DNA of 64,000 nucleotides from Flavobacterium succinicans (GTDB lineage: Bacteria; Bacteroidota; Bacteroidia; Flavobacteriales; Flavobacteriaceae). The notes beneath the pieces were generated by a model. The model had not been told where the DNA came from. It saw only the letters and a list, made by a program, of their open reading frames with translations, and made no database searches. The stretch covers positions 124,001 through 188,000 of the forward strand of contig NZ_JMTM01000046.1 of NCBI RefSeq assembly GCF_001662485.1, read 5' to 3'. How positions within the stretch are numbered: position 1 is the stretch's first letter; each line of letters starts with the position of its first letter. The position numbers were made by a program, and so were the translations under genes. This document shows positions 1-9,007 of the stretch, in pieces.

Positions 1-258
1 TACAAGGGTATTGTCTCAGGAACTGCTGTAAATGTCCAAAAAATGACTATGACTTTTAATATGCAAAAATATTACGATGGAGTAAGTCAGAGTATTGCAG
101 AGGTTAAAGAGCAAGCCTTGGAACAACTCAGACAAAATGCTGAAAAAATATACGCGAATGCTGTTGTAGGGATACTTGTGGATATTGAAGTAAAAAGTAG
201 TGAGTACTTAATTGCTGCTACTGTAACTGGCACTGCTGTAAGTATTGTTAAGCGATAG
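1..258 (+). CDS. YbjQ/UPF0145-type protein, C-terminal part
   Basis: The frame is open from the first base of the window, so the gene begins outside it. The visible 85 residues carry the family pattern: a VSGTAV stretch near the start, a long helix of about 40 residues (YYDGVSQSIAEVKEQALEQL), then NAVVGILVDIEV and a closing TVTGTAVSIV. This is the layout of the YbjQ (UPF0145, putative heavy-metal-binding) family, small proteins whose biochemical role is not settled. An in-frame ATG at 43 is internal, because homologous sequence continues upstream of it. Transcription probably ends at the hairpin at 367-392. The family is fairly sure; the function is not. Confidence 0.75.
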   Translation, partial: YKGIVSGTAVNVQKMTMTFNMQKYYDGVSQSIAEVKEQALEQLRQNAEKIYANAVVGILVDIEVKSSEYLIAATVTGTAVSIVKR

Positions 259-366
259 TATAGTAGTTTGTCTAAGCTGCTATTTCAATTGATATAGTAA
301 CATAGTATTTATACAGGACGAACGGAACATTTGTTATGTAGTTCGATTTGTTTTACCCCAACAAAA

Positions 367-392
367 AACCCATCAGCTTTAGCTGATGGGTT
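367..392. terminator. bidirectional terminator between YbjQ gene and M13 peptidase gene
   Basis: AACCCATCAGC and GCTGATGGGTT form a perfect 11-bp stem with a TTTA loop. A-rich sequence on the left and T-rich sequence on the right allow it to work on both strands, which suits the convergent genes either side. Confidence 0.85.
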
Positions 393-416
393 TTGGTATT
401 ATTAGATCAGAAAATC

Positions 417-2480
417 TTACCAGATTTTTACTCTTTTCTCAGGAGCGATATACATCCCGTCATTCGGTTGAATGTTGAAGGCATCGTAGAATGCATCAAC
501 GTTTTGTAAAGGCACATAGGCTCTGTACATACCTGGCGAATGCGGATCGGTTTTTACTTGCGATTTCAGGGCTTCGTCTCTCATTTTAGAACGCCAGATG
601 GTCGACCAAGAAATGAAGAAACGTTGTTCTGGTGTATACCCGTCAATCAATCTTGGGTTGCCGTTTTCTTTTAAGTACAATTGCAAGCCATCGTAAGCAG
701 CATTCACACCACCTAAATCTCCAATGTTTTCACCTAAAGTAAATTTACCATCTACAAACGTTCCTGGAAGCGGTTGCAAAGCGCTGTATTGAGCAGCTAA
801 AGCACCCGTCAAAGCACCAAATTTTTTCAAATCTTCTGGTGTCCACCAGTCTACTAAATTACCGTCGGCATTGTAACGTGCTCCTGAATCATCAAATCCG
901 TGAGAGATTTCGTGACCAATAACCCCTCCGATTCCACCATAATTTACGGCTTCGTCGGCTTGGTAATTGTAAAATGGTGGTTGCAAAATAGCGGCAGGGA
1001 ATACAATTTCGTTGTTCGATGGATTGTAGTACGCATTCACCGTTTGTGGTGCCATACCCCAACGGTCTTTGTCTACGGGTTTGGTCAATTCAGCCAAATT
1101 TTCTTTATTACGCCAAATAGCTATATTTTTTACGTTCTCGAAAAACGTTCCTCCTTCTGCTGGACTTTTGATGGTCAAAGCGGAGTAGTCTTTCCATTTG
1201 TCAGGATAACCAATTTTAACTCTTAGTTTGTTTAATTTGGCAATCGCACTTACTTTCGTTTCAGCAGACATCCAAGGTAAGTTGTTGATGCGGTTTTCGT
1301 AAGCACGGAAAATGTTTTTAATCATTTTTGCTGCCTTTTCTTTAGCTTCGGCAGGGAATTTTTTCTCTACGTATAATTTTCCTAAGGCTTCACCCACCGA
1401 ACCGGTTACGGTTTGTAAAGCTCTTTCTTCAAAAGGTCTTTGTTTTACAGCACCTGTTAAGGTTTTGCCATAAAATTCAAAGTTAGCTTTTTCAATTTCT
1501 GTCGATAATTGGCCAGAAGCTCTGTTCAATAAAGACCAACGCATATAGGCTTTCCAGTCGTCTACTTTGTTTTCTTTAAAAAGCGTTTCTAATGCCGTCA
1601 TATATTTTGGTTGCGACACGATAATCGTTTGATTCGTAGGCAAACCAATTTTAGTAAAATACGTAGTCCAATCGATAGATGGCGTTAGTTTTTGTATTTC
1701 CGCAACGGTCATTGGGTTGTATGATTTACGACGGTCTCTTCTTTCTACACGGTCAAAACGAGGCTTAGACATTTCGATTTCTAAAGCTAAAATTTTCTCC
1801 GCATTGGCTTTCGCTTGTTCAGGTTTGTCGCCTAAATATTGCAACATTTTAGCCACGTGAAGTACGTATTTTTCTCTTTTTTCTTTAGAATCCTTTTCGT
1901 CACTTACATAATAATCACGGTCTGGTAAGCCTACGCCTCCAGGTCCTAAATTAATTACATTGACATTACTGTTTTTAGCATCGGTTCCTACACCAGCGCC
2001 AAAGAAACCAATGCCTCCTGTGGGTTCCATTTCGATTAATAAAGCTTGTAAATCTTTTACGTTTTTCACCGCGTTGATTTTTTTCAAATAAGGTTTTAGG
2101 GGAGCAATACCTAATTTGTTACGGCTTACGGTATCCAACATGGTTTTGTACAAATTGATGGCTTTACCTTGGTCGGTGTTGGATTTGTACGCTGGGTTGT
2201 TGGCGGCTTCTTTTAGAATCGCCAAAGCGTCAGTATCGGTGCGTTGACGCAACTCGTCAAAACTTCCCCAACGGGTTTTGTCGCTTGGGATTTCGGTAGT
2301 GTTCAACCAGGTTCCGTTTACATAGCGGAAAAAATCATCGCTTGGTTTGATGGTTTTATCCATGTATTGGATGTTGATTCCGGGCTCTTTGGTGGCCGAA
2401 GCGGTTTGTGCTTGACACCAGCCAAAACTTAGTACGGCAGGCAAAGCCAAAAATAAGCTTGTGGATTGTTTTGGATTCAT
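417..2480 (-). CDS. pepO: M13 family zinc metalloendopeptidase (neprilysin/PepO type)
   Basis: This is a secreted or envelope zinc peptidase of about 687 residues, the usual length for M13. HEISH near residue 523 is the HExxH zinc site, and ENIGD about 61 residues later supplies the third ligand and the following Asp. NAYY precedes the active site, as in neprilysin, for substrate backbone binding. The protein ends in KIW, close to the C-terminal Trp typical of the family. I chose the ATG at 2480 because it starts a signal peptide (MNPKQSTSLFLALPAVLSF); the frame is open 16 codons further, but that would put the signal inside the protein. M13 enzymes cleave short peptides; the natural substrate is unknown. 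It stands alone and ends at a strong terminator. Confidence 0.93.
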   Translation of the reverse strand: MNPKQSTSLFLALPAVLSFGWCQAQTASATKEPGINIQYMDKTIKPSDDFFRYVNGTWLNTTEIPSDKTRWGSFDELRQRTDTDALAILKEAANNPAYKSNTDQGKAINLYKTMLDTVSRNKLGIAPLKPYLKKINAVKNVKDLQALLIEMEPTGGIGFFGAGVGTDAKNSNVNVINLGPGGVGLPDRDYYVSDEKDSKEKREKYVLHVAKMLQYLGDKPEQAKANAEKILALEIEMSKPRFDRVERRDRRKSYNPMTVAEIQKLTPSIDWTTYFTKIGLPTNQTIIVSQPKYMTALETLFKENKVDDWKAYMRWSLLNRASGQLSTEIEKANFEFYGKTLTGAVKQRPFEERALQTVTGSVGEALGKLYVEKKFPAEAKEKAAKMIKNIFRAYENRINNLPWMSAETKVSAIAKLNKLRVKIGYPDKWKDYSALTIKSPAEGGTFFENVKNIAIWRNKENLAELTKPVDKDRWGMAPQTVNAYYNPSNNEIVFPAAILQPPFYNYQADEAVNYGGIGGVIGHEISHGFDDSGARYNADGNLVDWWTPEDLKKFGALTGALAAQYSALQPLPGTFVDGKFTLGENIGDLGGVNAAYDGLQLYLKENGNPRLIDGYTPEQRFFISWSTIWRSKMRDEALKSQVKTDPHSPGMYRAYVPLQNVDAFYDAFNIQPNDGMYIAPEKRVKIW

Positions 2481-2899
2481 ATTACAATTTGAATTAGTTA
2501 CGGGTATAGGTCTTTTAAAATAAGGCAATGTTACATAAAAAGATATGTTTTTTGCAAAAATAAATGCATTATTAAGGGAATTCTGTATAAGTTATTGATT
2601 TTTTGGTGATTTTATAAAAGTATTGATAAAAAGTGAGATTTCTACCATTGCACTTATGGCTACTGTCTAATAACTATTTTTTTTTGCGTGAGGGGTGGAG
2701 TGGAGCTCTTTTTTTATCCCGTTTTTTCGCGGGATAAAAAAAAGCGGGAACGGAGACCCGACCCTTTGCCTCGTTTTTCTACGAGGCGAAGGGGCACGCC
2801 CAAATTATTTTGAAAAGCGTAGTGAAAGGCAGACCGTTGTTTTGTAATTTTGCGCGAAATTCAAATGTTGTCTTTCTATTTTATTTTAAAAACCTACAA
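2481..2899. other. intergenic region with hairpin element and SCO1 promoter
   Basis: This gap holds no convincing gene. It has the divergent promoter region of the M13 peptidase, the multi-hairpin element at 2686-2801, and a TAATTTTG box at 2845-2852 that fits the Bacteroidetes -7 consensus 48 bases before the SCO1 start. The reading frame of the SCO1 gene stays open back to 2810, but that segment does not look like protein-coding sequence. Confidence 0.6.
2686..2801. repeat. multi-hairpin intergenic element
   Basis: Two strong hairpins lie side by side: TTTTTTATCCCG with its complement around TTTTTTCG (about 2709-2741), and CCCTTTGCCTCG with CGAGGCGAAGGGG (about 2762-2793). GCGTG at the left edge and CACGC at the right edge can close both into one three-way structure. 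It lies between divergent genes, so it is not needed as a terminator of either. Confidence 0.55.
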
Positions 2900-3565
2900 A
2901 TGAAAGCTTTCTTTTATAAGTATCGTATATTTTTTGGTGTTTTATTGGTGTTTTCGGCGATTACTATTGGCTTGTTTTACAATGCGTTGAAACCTGAAAA
3001 GACCTTGCCTATTTACAATCCTGCCGATGTGAATCCTGAATTGGTGGACAGTACGGTGCAATATGTGAGTAAGGCGCATACGATTGCTGATTTTTCGTTT
3101 GTGAATCAAAACGGGAAAACGATTACCCAAAAGGATTATGAAGGGAAAGTGTATGTGGCCGATTTTTTCTTTACGACTTGTGGTTCTATTTGCCCCAAAA
3201 TGACCAAGAACTTGGCCGAAGTGCAAGCGGCTATCAAAAATAATCCCAAAGTGATGCTGTTGTCGCACACCGTTTTTCCAGAGACCGATAGTGTGCCAGT
3301 TTTAAAAGAATATGCGCTAAAACACGGCGTGATAGACAGCAAATGGAACTTGGTTACTGGCGATAAAAAGGAAATTTATACAATGGCTCGAAAATCGTAT
3401 TTGGCAGTTAAGTTGGGAAAACCTGAAGAGTTGTACGATATGGTACACACCGAAAATTTTGTGTTGGTGGACCAAAAAAGACGCGTTCGTGGTTTTTATG
3501 ATGGAACCAAAAAAGAGGATATGGCGCGATTGATAGAAGATATTACTTTTTTGTGCGCTAATTAG
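2900..3565 (+). CDS. SCO1/SenC family copper chaperone
   Basis: This is a membrane-anchored thioredoxin-fold protein of 221 residues. An N-terminal hydrophobic segment (residues 10-27) anchors it facing the periplasm. The copper site is visible as CGSIC (Cys94, Cys98) and His183 in MVHTENFVLVD, the Cys-x3-Cys plus distal His set of SCO proteins. The family delivers copper or electrons to the CuA centre of cytochrome c oxidase. No oxidase gene is nearby, so here it is an orphan. I start it at ATG 2900, right before the anchor; the open frame upstream lies in repeat-rich DNA. Confidence 0.9.
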   Translation: MKAFFYKYRIFFGVLLVFSAITIGLFYNALKPEKTLPIYNPADVNPELVDSTVQYVSKAHTIADFSFVNQNGKTITQKDYEGKVYVADFFFTTCGSICPKMTKNLAEVQAAIKNNPKVMLLSHTVFPETDSVPVLKEYALKHGVIDSKWNLVTGDKKEIYTMARKSYLAVKLGKPEELYDMVHTENFVLVDQKRRVRGFYDGTKKEDMARLIEDITFLCAN

Positions 3566-3740
3566 TTTGGTAAAAAGGGAACACGAATTTCACTAATTTT
3601 CACTAATTCAGTTTTGTTTTTTTGCTCTGCCTTTTCAAGTCAAAAATAGTTACGAGTTGTATTATTTATGGAACTTCATTTCTACTTTGATAGTTTTTTT
3701 GATACGCTTCGTGAATTCGTGGCTACTTCTTTTACAATTG

Positions 3741-3782
3741 TGATAATTATCATTTGAATTTCTATTATAATATGTATTTTTG
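3741..3782 (+). promoter_or_regulatory. feoAB promoter with iron-box-like palindrome
   Basis: TTG at 3754-3756 and TATTTTTG at 3775-3782, 18 bases apart, fit the Bacteroidetes -33/-7 consensus. The perfect palindrome TGATAATTATCA (3741-3752) ends directly before the -33 box. Its GATAAT/ATTATC core resembles Fur-type iron boxes, so iron repression of feoAB is a reasonable inference. Confidence 0.65.
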
Positions 3783-3808
3783 CAATCTTAATTCAATCTA
3801 AATAAGGT

Positions 3809-4039
3809 TTGTCAACAACGATACATTCACTCAAAAAAGGAGAAAAAGCCATTATCAAAGACTTTGATATTGATGCCATTCCATTAAAATTGCTCGAAAT
3901 GGGCTGTTTACCAGGTAATGAAGTAGAGTTGCTGCAAATCGCTCCCTTCGGAGATCCTTTGTACTTGAATATTAACGGATCGCATGTAGCCATTCGAGTA
4001 GCAACGGCTCAGGAAATAGAAGTGGAACGAATCCAATAA
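3809..4039 (+). CDS. feoA: FeoA, ferrous iron transport accessory protein
   Basis: FeoA is a small SH3-like cytoplasmic protein that works with FeoB in Fe(II) uptake. The 76 residues match FeoA over their full length: the LKKGEKAII start, LLEMGCLPGNEVELLQ in the middle and GDPLYLNINGSHVAIR towards the end. The start codon is TTG; in-frame stops lie just upstream and no ATG fits. feoB begins 5 bases after the stop, so the two are one operon read from the iron-box promoter at 3741-3782. Confidence 0.93.
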   Translation: MSTTIHSLKKGEKAIIKDFDIDAIPLKLLEMGCLPGNEVELLQIAPFGDPLYLNINGSHVAIRVATAQEIEVERIQ

Positions 4040-4044
4040 AGATC

Positions 4045-6147
4045 ATGACCAGCAATCACAACATCAATGTCGCTTTGATAGGGAACCCGAATGTGGGGAA
4101 AACCTCTGTTTTTAATCAATTAACGGGGCTGAACCAGCAAGTCGGGAATTATCCTGGAATTACGGTAGAAAAAAAGGTGGGTTTTTGTAAGTTGCCTTAT
4201 AATTTCAAAGCCAATATTCTGGATTTACCGGGTACGTATAGTTTGAATGCCAGCTCGATTGATGAAAATGTGGTGATTGAATTATTACTTAACAAAAATG
4301 ACAAACTCTATCCCGATGTAGCTATTGTGGTTACCGATGTGGAGAATTTAAAGCGTAATTTACTGCTTTTTACCCAAATCAAAGACCTTGAAATTCCCAC
4401 GATTTTGGTTATCAATATGGCGGATCGAATGGAATACAAGGGGATTAGTTTGGATATTCCTTATCTGGAAGAAAAACTGAAAACCAAAATTGCTTTGGTG
4501 AGTTCTAGAAAAGGATTTGGAATAGAAGAATTGAAAAATTTAATCGTTTCATACAAATCCATTTCTAATGAACCGTGTATGAATGCTTCGGTTATAGACA
4601 CGGAATATTTTGAAAATCTTCGCAAAGCGTTTCCGAATCAATTGTTGTATAAGTTGTGGTTGGTGATTACGCAAGATGTGAATTTTTTGAATTTAGAACG
4701 CAAAGAAATCCAGAGTTCTTTTACCAAATCGCATTCGGATTTGAAACGATTGCAGCAAAAAGAAACCATTAAGCGCTACCAATTCATCAATGATGTGTTG
4801 AAAGTAGGAATGACCATCGATCAATCTATTGCTAAAGATTTTAGAGCACAATTGGATCGTGTGTTGACGCATAAATTCTGGGGCTATGTGATTTTCTTCT
4901 GTATCCTTTTTGGTATTTTTCAATCCATTTTTGTGTGGTCCGAAGTCCCAATGGATTTTATTGATAGCTCATTTGCTAGTTTGAGCGCTTGGTCTGCCGA
5001 AGTCTTGCCTGCTGGGGTTTTGACCAATTTGATTTCGCAGGGAATTATTCCCGGAATTGGCGGTATTTTAATCTTTATCCCTCAAATTGCCTTTTTATTT
5101 TTGTTCATTTCGATACTAGAAGAAAGTGGCTATATGAGTCGTGTGGTGTTTTTGATGGATAAAATTATGAGTAAGTTTGGGTTGTCGGGTAAAAGTGTCG
5201 TGCCTTTGGTTTCGGGAACGGCTTGTGCTATTCCGGCGATTATGGCGACTCGTAATATCGAAAATTGGAAAGAACGCCTAATAACCATTTTAGTGACTCC
5301 GTTTACGACTTGTTCGGCGCGTTTGCCAGTCTACGCCATCATTATTGGGTTGGTGATTCCAGATCAAAGGATTTTGGGGATTTTCAACTTGCAAGGATTA
5401 ACCCTAATGTTATTGTATTTGTTGGGATTTGGAATGGCCATTTTTTCGGCTTATGTTTTGAATAAAATATTGAAGATTAAAGGGAAGTCTTATTTCATTG
5501 TCGAAATGCCTAACTATAAATTGCCGTTGTTTAAAAACGTAGGTATCAACGTGATCGAAAAAACCAAAGCCTTCGTGTTTGGCGCTGGTAAAATCATTTT
5601 GGCGATTTCGATTATTTTATGGTTTATGGCTTCCTATGGTCCCGGTGAAAACTTCAGTAATGCTGAGCAAATTGTAGTAAGCAAACACGCCGATAAACCG
5701 CTTTCAGCAACCGAGTTAGAGAACGAAGTCGCTTCACAAAAATTGGAGAATTCCTATATCGGAATCATGGGTAAATCGATTGAACCCGTTTTGACACCTT
5801 TAGGTTACGATTGGAAAATAGGAATAGCCATTATCAGTTCATTTGCAGCTCGAGAAGTTTTTGTAGGTACCTTGGCAACCATTTACAGCGTTGGCGACAC
5901 CGACAATGAAGATACCATCAAGAATAAAATGCAATCCGAAATCAATCCTTTGACAGGCGAAAAAGTCTTCAATTTTGCCTCTGGGATTTCTTTACTACTA
6001 TTTTATGCTTTTGCGATGCAATGTGCTAGTACACTAGCGGTCACTCGAAAGGAGACCAACAGTTGGAGATGGCCGCTTGGTCAACTTATTTTCATGAGTG
6101 CTTTTGCTTATACGGTGGCTTTAGTAACCTATCAATTATTGAGTTAA
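4045..6147 (+). CDS. feoB: FeoB, ferrous iron transporter with GTPase domain
   Basis: This is the Fe(II) permease of the inner membrane, 700 residues. The N-terminal G domain shows G1 GNPNVGKT (13-20), the switch region NYPGITVEKK, G3 DLPG (60-63) and G4 NMAD near residue 124. From about residue 285 it continues as the polytopic membrane part, with gate-like repeats typical of FeoB (ESGYMSRVVFLMDK, GTACAIPAIMATR, FTTCSARLPVY, AAREVFVGTLATIYSV). Length and layout are normal. It follows feoA directly. No FeoC is seen, but a FeoB-associated small peptide lies after the next gene, at 8513. Confidence 0.97.
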   Translation: MTSNHNINVALIGNPNVGKTSVFNQLTGLNQQVGNYPGITVEKKVGFCKLPYNFKANILDLPGTYSLNASSIDENVVIELLLNKNDKLYPDVAIVVTDVENLKRNLLLFTQIKDLEIPTILVINMADRMEYKGISLDIPYLEEKLKTKIALVSSRKGFGIEELKNLIVSYKSISNEPCMNASVIDTEYFENLRKAFPNQLLYKLWLVITQDVNFLNLERKEIQSSFTKSHSDLKRLQQKETIKRYQFINDVLKVGMTIDQSIAKDFRAQLDRVLTHKFWGYVIFFCILFGIFQSIFVWSEVPMDFIDSSFASLSAWSAEVLPAGVLTNLISQGIIPGIGGILIFIPQIAFLFLFISILEESGYMSRVVFLMDKIMSKFGLSGKSVVPLVSGTACAIPAIMATRNIENWKERLITILVTPFTTCSARLPVYAIIIGLVIPDQRILGIFNLQGLTLMLLYLLGFGMAIFSAYVLNKILKIKGKSYFIVEMPNYKLPLFKNVGINVIEKTKAFVFGAGKIILAISIILWFMASYGPGENFSNAEQIVVSKHADKPLSATELENEVASQKLENSYIGIMGKSIEPVLTPLGYDWKIGIAIISSFAAREVFVGTLATIYSVGDTDNEDTIKNKMQSEINPLTGEKVFNFASGISLLLFYAFAMQCASTLAVTRKETNSWRWPLGQLIFMSAFAYTVALVTYQLLS

Positions 6148-6181
6148 AGTAGCGGAACAAATGTTAAAAGTAATTTTTAAT

Positions 6182-6232
6182 TTGTCTAAATAAGAATCCG
6201 AACTTACATTTGTAGTCTAGAATTAATCTAAA
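6182..6232 (+). promoter_or_regulatory. promoter and two metal-box-like palindromes before the FecA-like gene
   Basis: TTG (6182-6184) and TACATTTG (6205-6212) are 20 bases apart and fit the -33/-7 consensus. GTCTAAA at the -33 box belongs to a 13/16 match to the palindrome TTTAGACTTGTCTAAA found upstream of mntH. Directly after the -7 box, TCTAGAATTAATCTAAA (6216-6232) matches 16 of 17 bases of the ideal TTTAGAATTAATCTAAA. Repression at the promoter core is the natural reading. Confidence 0.6.
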
Positions 6233-6237
6233 TAAAA

Positions 6238-8475
6238 ATGAAATTATTCTTTTCTGCGCTTGTACTAGTGACAAGCAGTTTGGCTTTCGGACAACAAGAC
6301 ACTAATGATGTTGCCTTAAACGATACTGTAAAAAAGCTATATCCCGTAACCGTTTATTACAAGAAACAACCTGTAGAGCGTTTGAAAGAAGTGCAAGGCA
6401 ATAGTTTGTTTTCTGGAAAGAAAAACGAAGTGATTTCATTATTAAATACCAACGGAAATGTGGTGACCAACAACGCAAGAGAGATTTTTGCGAAAGTGCC
6501 AGGTGTTTCGATTTGGGAAAATGAGGGTTCTGGAATACAAATCAATGTGGGGGTTCGTGGGTTAAGTCCTAACAGAAGTTGGGAATTGAATACACGTCAG
6601 AATGGGTATGATATTTCATCGGATGTATTTGGCTATCCAGAAGCGTATTACAATCCGCCATTGGAAGCGGTAGCCAATATTCAATTGGTTCGCGGTGGCG
6701 CTTCACTACAATTTGGATCACAGTTTGGCGGAATGCTCAACTACGAATTGAAACGCGAAAACGAAAAGGCTTTCTCTTTCGAAACTCAAAACACAGTAGG
6801 GAGTTACGGCTTGTTTAGTTCCTATAACGCCATTGGTGGCACCACAAAAAAAATAGACTATTACGTATATAATCATTCCAGGAATGGGGACGGTTGGAGA
6901 GAAAACGGGCGCTATGCGGTGCGCAATACTCATGCTTATTTTGCGTACAAGTTCAACAAAAAAACCAAACTTTCTGCTGAATATACCAATATGGATTATG
7001 ATATGCAACAAGCGGGAGGGCTGACGGACGCACAGTTTGAAGCTAATCCGCAACAGTCTCTTCGCAGTCGTAACTGGTTTGGTACGCCTTGGAATGTAGG
7101 CGCTTTGATTTTGGATACCCAATTCAGTGACCGTTTGACTTTTAATGCGAAACTTTTTGGATTAATCGGAGAACGTAATTCAGTAGGTTTTCTAGCAGCT
7201 CCAAATGTTGAAGACGCAATTAATCCCGCAACAAATGCTTATGCTAATCGTCAGGTGGACCGTGATTTCTACAAAAACTTTGGTTTAGAAACCAGAAGTA
7301 TTTTCAAATATACATTAGGTCAGGAAGAACAAAAATTAGCCTTCGGTGTTCGTTTGTACCAAGCCAATATGAACCGTGTGCAACAAGGAAGAGGCACAAC
7401 GGGTTCCGATTTTGATTTGAGTATTGAAGGTCGTTACAATCGCGATTTAGATTTTACTACAGATAATTTTGCCGCTTTTGCCGAAAATCAGTTCAAAATT
7501 ACCCCAAGATTAAGTGTGACTCCTGGTGTGCGTTTCGAATCGATTCGATCTACTAGTGAGGGAAGAATTAATATTACTAATGGAAATGATGTTATAGCGA
7601 CTCCGCAAGACATTTCCCGAAATGTAGCTTTGTTTGGTTTAGGGGTAGAATACAAATGGGAAAGAACCAATTTTTACGGTAATTTTTCGCAAGCCTTTCG
7701 CCCAGTTTTATTCTCTGATTTGACACCTTCTGCAACCACCGATGTGATTGATCCTAATTTGAAAGATGCAAAAGGATATAATTTGGACTTAGGCTATCGT
7801 GGTTCGCTTTTTGGTTTTGTTAATTTCGATGTGTCTTATTTTTATTTATTATATCAAAACCGAGTGGGAAGCATTCGTCAATATACCAATAACGATCCAA
7901 CGCAAAGCACTTATTTGTTCAGAACCAATTTAGGAGAGACCATTCACAAAGGATTTGAAGGATTTGTAAATGTGAATGTGACCAAAGCGTTTCAGGTAAA
8001 TGAAGCCATTGGTGATATTAATTTCTTTGCGACTATGTCTTTTATTGATGCAACTTATTCTGATTTTAGACTGACTCAAGTATCGGGAACGGCTCCAAAT
8101 ATTGTGATTACACAAAGCAATTTGGCTGGAAAACAAGTGGAAAACGCGCCGCGCTACATCCATAATTTTGGAATTAGTTGGGATTTCAAAAATATATCTG
8201 CCACGTTTCAAAATCGTAGAACCAGTAAGATTTATACCGATGCCAACAACACCGAAACGCCAACAGCAAACGGTGTAACTGGGGCATTAGCAGGATTTAG
8301 CGTCTATGATTTCTCTATGAAATATGACTTTTTAGGAAATTACAATATCAAGTCGGGAATTAATAATCTTACGAATGTTAGTTATGCTACACGTCGTGCT
8401 GGAGGTTATCCTGGACCTGGCGTATTGCCTAATGATGGACGTACTTTTTACATTAGTATTGGTGCCAAATTTTAA
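6238..8475 (+). CDS. TonB-dependent receptor, FecA-like (ferric dicitrate type)
   Basis: This is an outer-membrane barrel of 745 residues with a signal peptide (MKLFFSALVLVTSSLAFG) and a plug domain. The plug carries IFAKVPGVSIWENEGSG and NVGVRGLSPNRSWELNTR, the pattern of FecA-type receptors for ferric citrate, then a closing IQLVRGGASLQFG. The barrel ends in the aromatic YISIGAKF. There is no FecR-interacting N-terminal signalling domain and no FecI/FecR nearby, so control is probably by the metal boxes at its promoter. It lies 90 bases after feoB, with its own promoter. The substrate is inferred from plug similarity only. Confidence 0.85.
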   Translation: MKLFFSALVLVTSSLAFGQQDTNDVALNDTVKKLYPVTVYYKKQPVERLKEVQGNSLFSGKKNEVISLLNTNGNVVTNNAREIFAKVPGVSIWENEGSGIQINVGVRGLSPNRSWELNTRQNGYDISSDVFGYPEAYYNPPLEAVANIQLVRGGASLQFGSQFGGMLNYELKRENEKAFSFETQNTVGSYGLFSSYNAIGGTTKKIDYYVYNHSRNGDGWRENGRYAVRNTHAYFAYKFNKKTKLSAEYTNMDYDMQQAGGLTDAQFEANPQQSLRSRNWFGTPWNVGALILDTQFSDRLTFNAKLFGLIGERNSVGFLAAPNVEDAINPATNAYANRQVDRDFYKNFGLETRSIFKYTLGQEEQKLAFGVRLYQANMNRVQQGRGTTGSDFDLSIEGRYNRDLDFTTDNFAAFAENQFKITPRLSVTPGVRFESIRSTSEGRINITNGNDVIATPQDISRNVALFGLGVEYKWERTNFYGNFSQAFRPVLFSDLTPSATTDVIDPNLKDAKGYNLDLGYRGSLFGFVNFDVSYFYLLYQNRVGSIRQYTNNDPTQSTYLFRTNLGETIHKGFEGFVNVNVTKAFQVNEAIGDINFFATMSFIDATYSDFRLTQVSGTAPNIVITQSNLAGKQVENAPRYIHNFGISWDFKNISATFQNRRTSKIYTDANNTETPTANGVTGALAGFSVYDFSMKYDFLGNYNIKSGINNLTNVSYATRRAGGYPGPGVLPNDGRTFYISIGAKF

Positions 8476-8512
8476 ATAAAGCCTACCTTTAATTCTTTAA
8501 AGTGAATCTACT

Positions 8513-8638
8513 ATGTTGGTACAAGAAATCATCGCTTTTTCCTTATTGGCTATTGCCATTGGTTTCCTCATTCGAAAGTTTTTCTGGAAAAAGAAGTCCA
8601 AAAAAAACTGTGGAGACGGGAATTGTGGGTGTGGTTAA
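8513..8638 (+). CDS. FeoB-associated Cys-rich membrane peptide
   Basis: This 41-residue gene has one hydrophobic helix (IIAFSLLAIAIGFLIRKFF), a basic patch (WKKKSKK) and a C-terminal Cys/Gly cluster, NCGDGNCGCG. This matches the FeoB-associated Cys-rich membrane protein family, found beside feoB in many bacteria and thought to help iron passage or its regulation. Here it sits 38 bases after the FecA-like receptor rather than next to feoB, which suggests the whole stretch from 3809 to 8638 is one iron locus. The start is the only ATG in the frame. Confidence 0.8.
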   Translation: MLVQEIIAFSLLAIAIGFLIRKFFWKKKSKKNCGDGNCGCG

Positions 8639-8776
8639 ATCCCTATATTTGTATGTCATTTGTTCAAAACAATTCTCAGTATTGTATTCAAATGACTTGA
8701 AGGGCAGTCTTATAAGTAAGATTCTGATGAAAGTTTCTCTAAATGATGTCAACTATCACAATTAAACAATCTACAA

Positions 8777-9007
8777 ATGAAAAATATTTCAGGTGTTGAA
8801 TTTAAAAGAGATGTTTCTGGTAAAGCAAAATCGGTAACGATAGATTTACAAAAACACGGAGAAGCCTTGCAGTTTTTTTTAGAGCAAGTAGGCGCTTTAT
8901 CCGAAGAAGAAAATTTTGAAAAAAAATGGTCTGAGGGCATTTCAGGAGAGGAATTGGTAAAACGTGTTCACACCCATTTACGCACCTTGCCTTGGAAAAA
9001 AGAATAG
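8777..9007 (+). CDS. possible antitoxin of a type II pair
   Basis: This 76-residue protein is charged, with no membrane segment. The opening MKNISGVEFKRDVSGKAKSVTIDLQKHGEAL looks like the N-terminal strand-helix of small antitoxins that give a residue-level instruction before a toxin-binding tail, and the end (VKRVHTHLRTLPWKKE) is basic. It overlaps the next gene by 16 bases, typical of toxin-antitoxin pairs. I do not recognise a defined antitoxin family, so the role is inferred from size, overlap and partner. Confidence 0.5.
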   Translation: MKNISGVEFKRDVSGKAKSVTIDLQKHGEALQFFLEQVGALSEEENFEKKWSEGISGEELVKRVHTHLRTLPWKKE

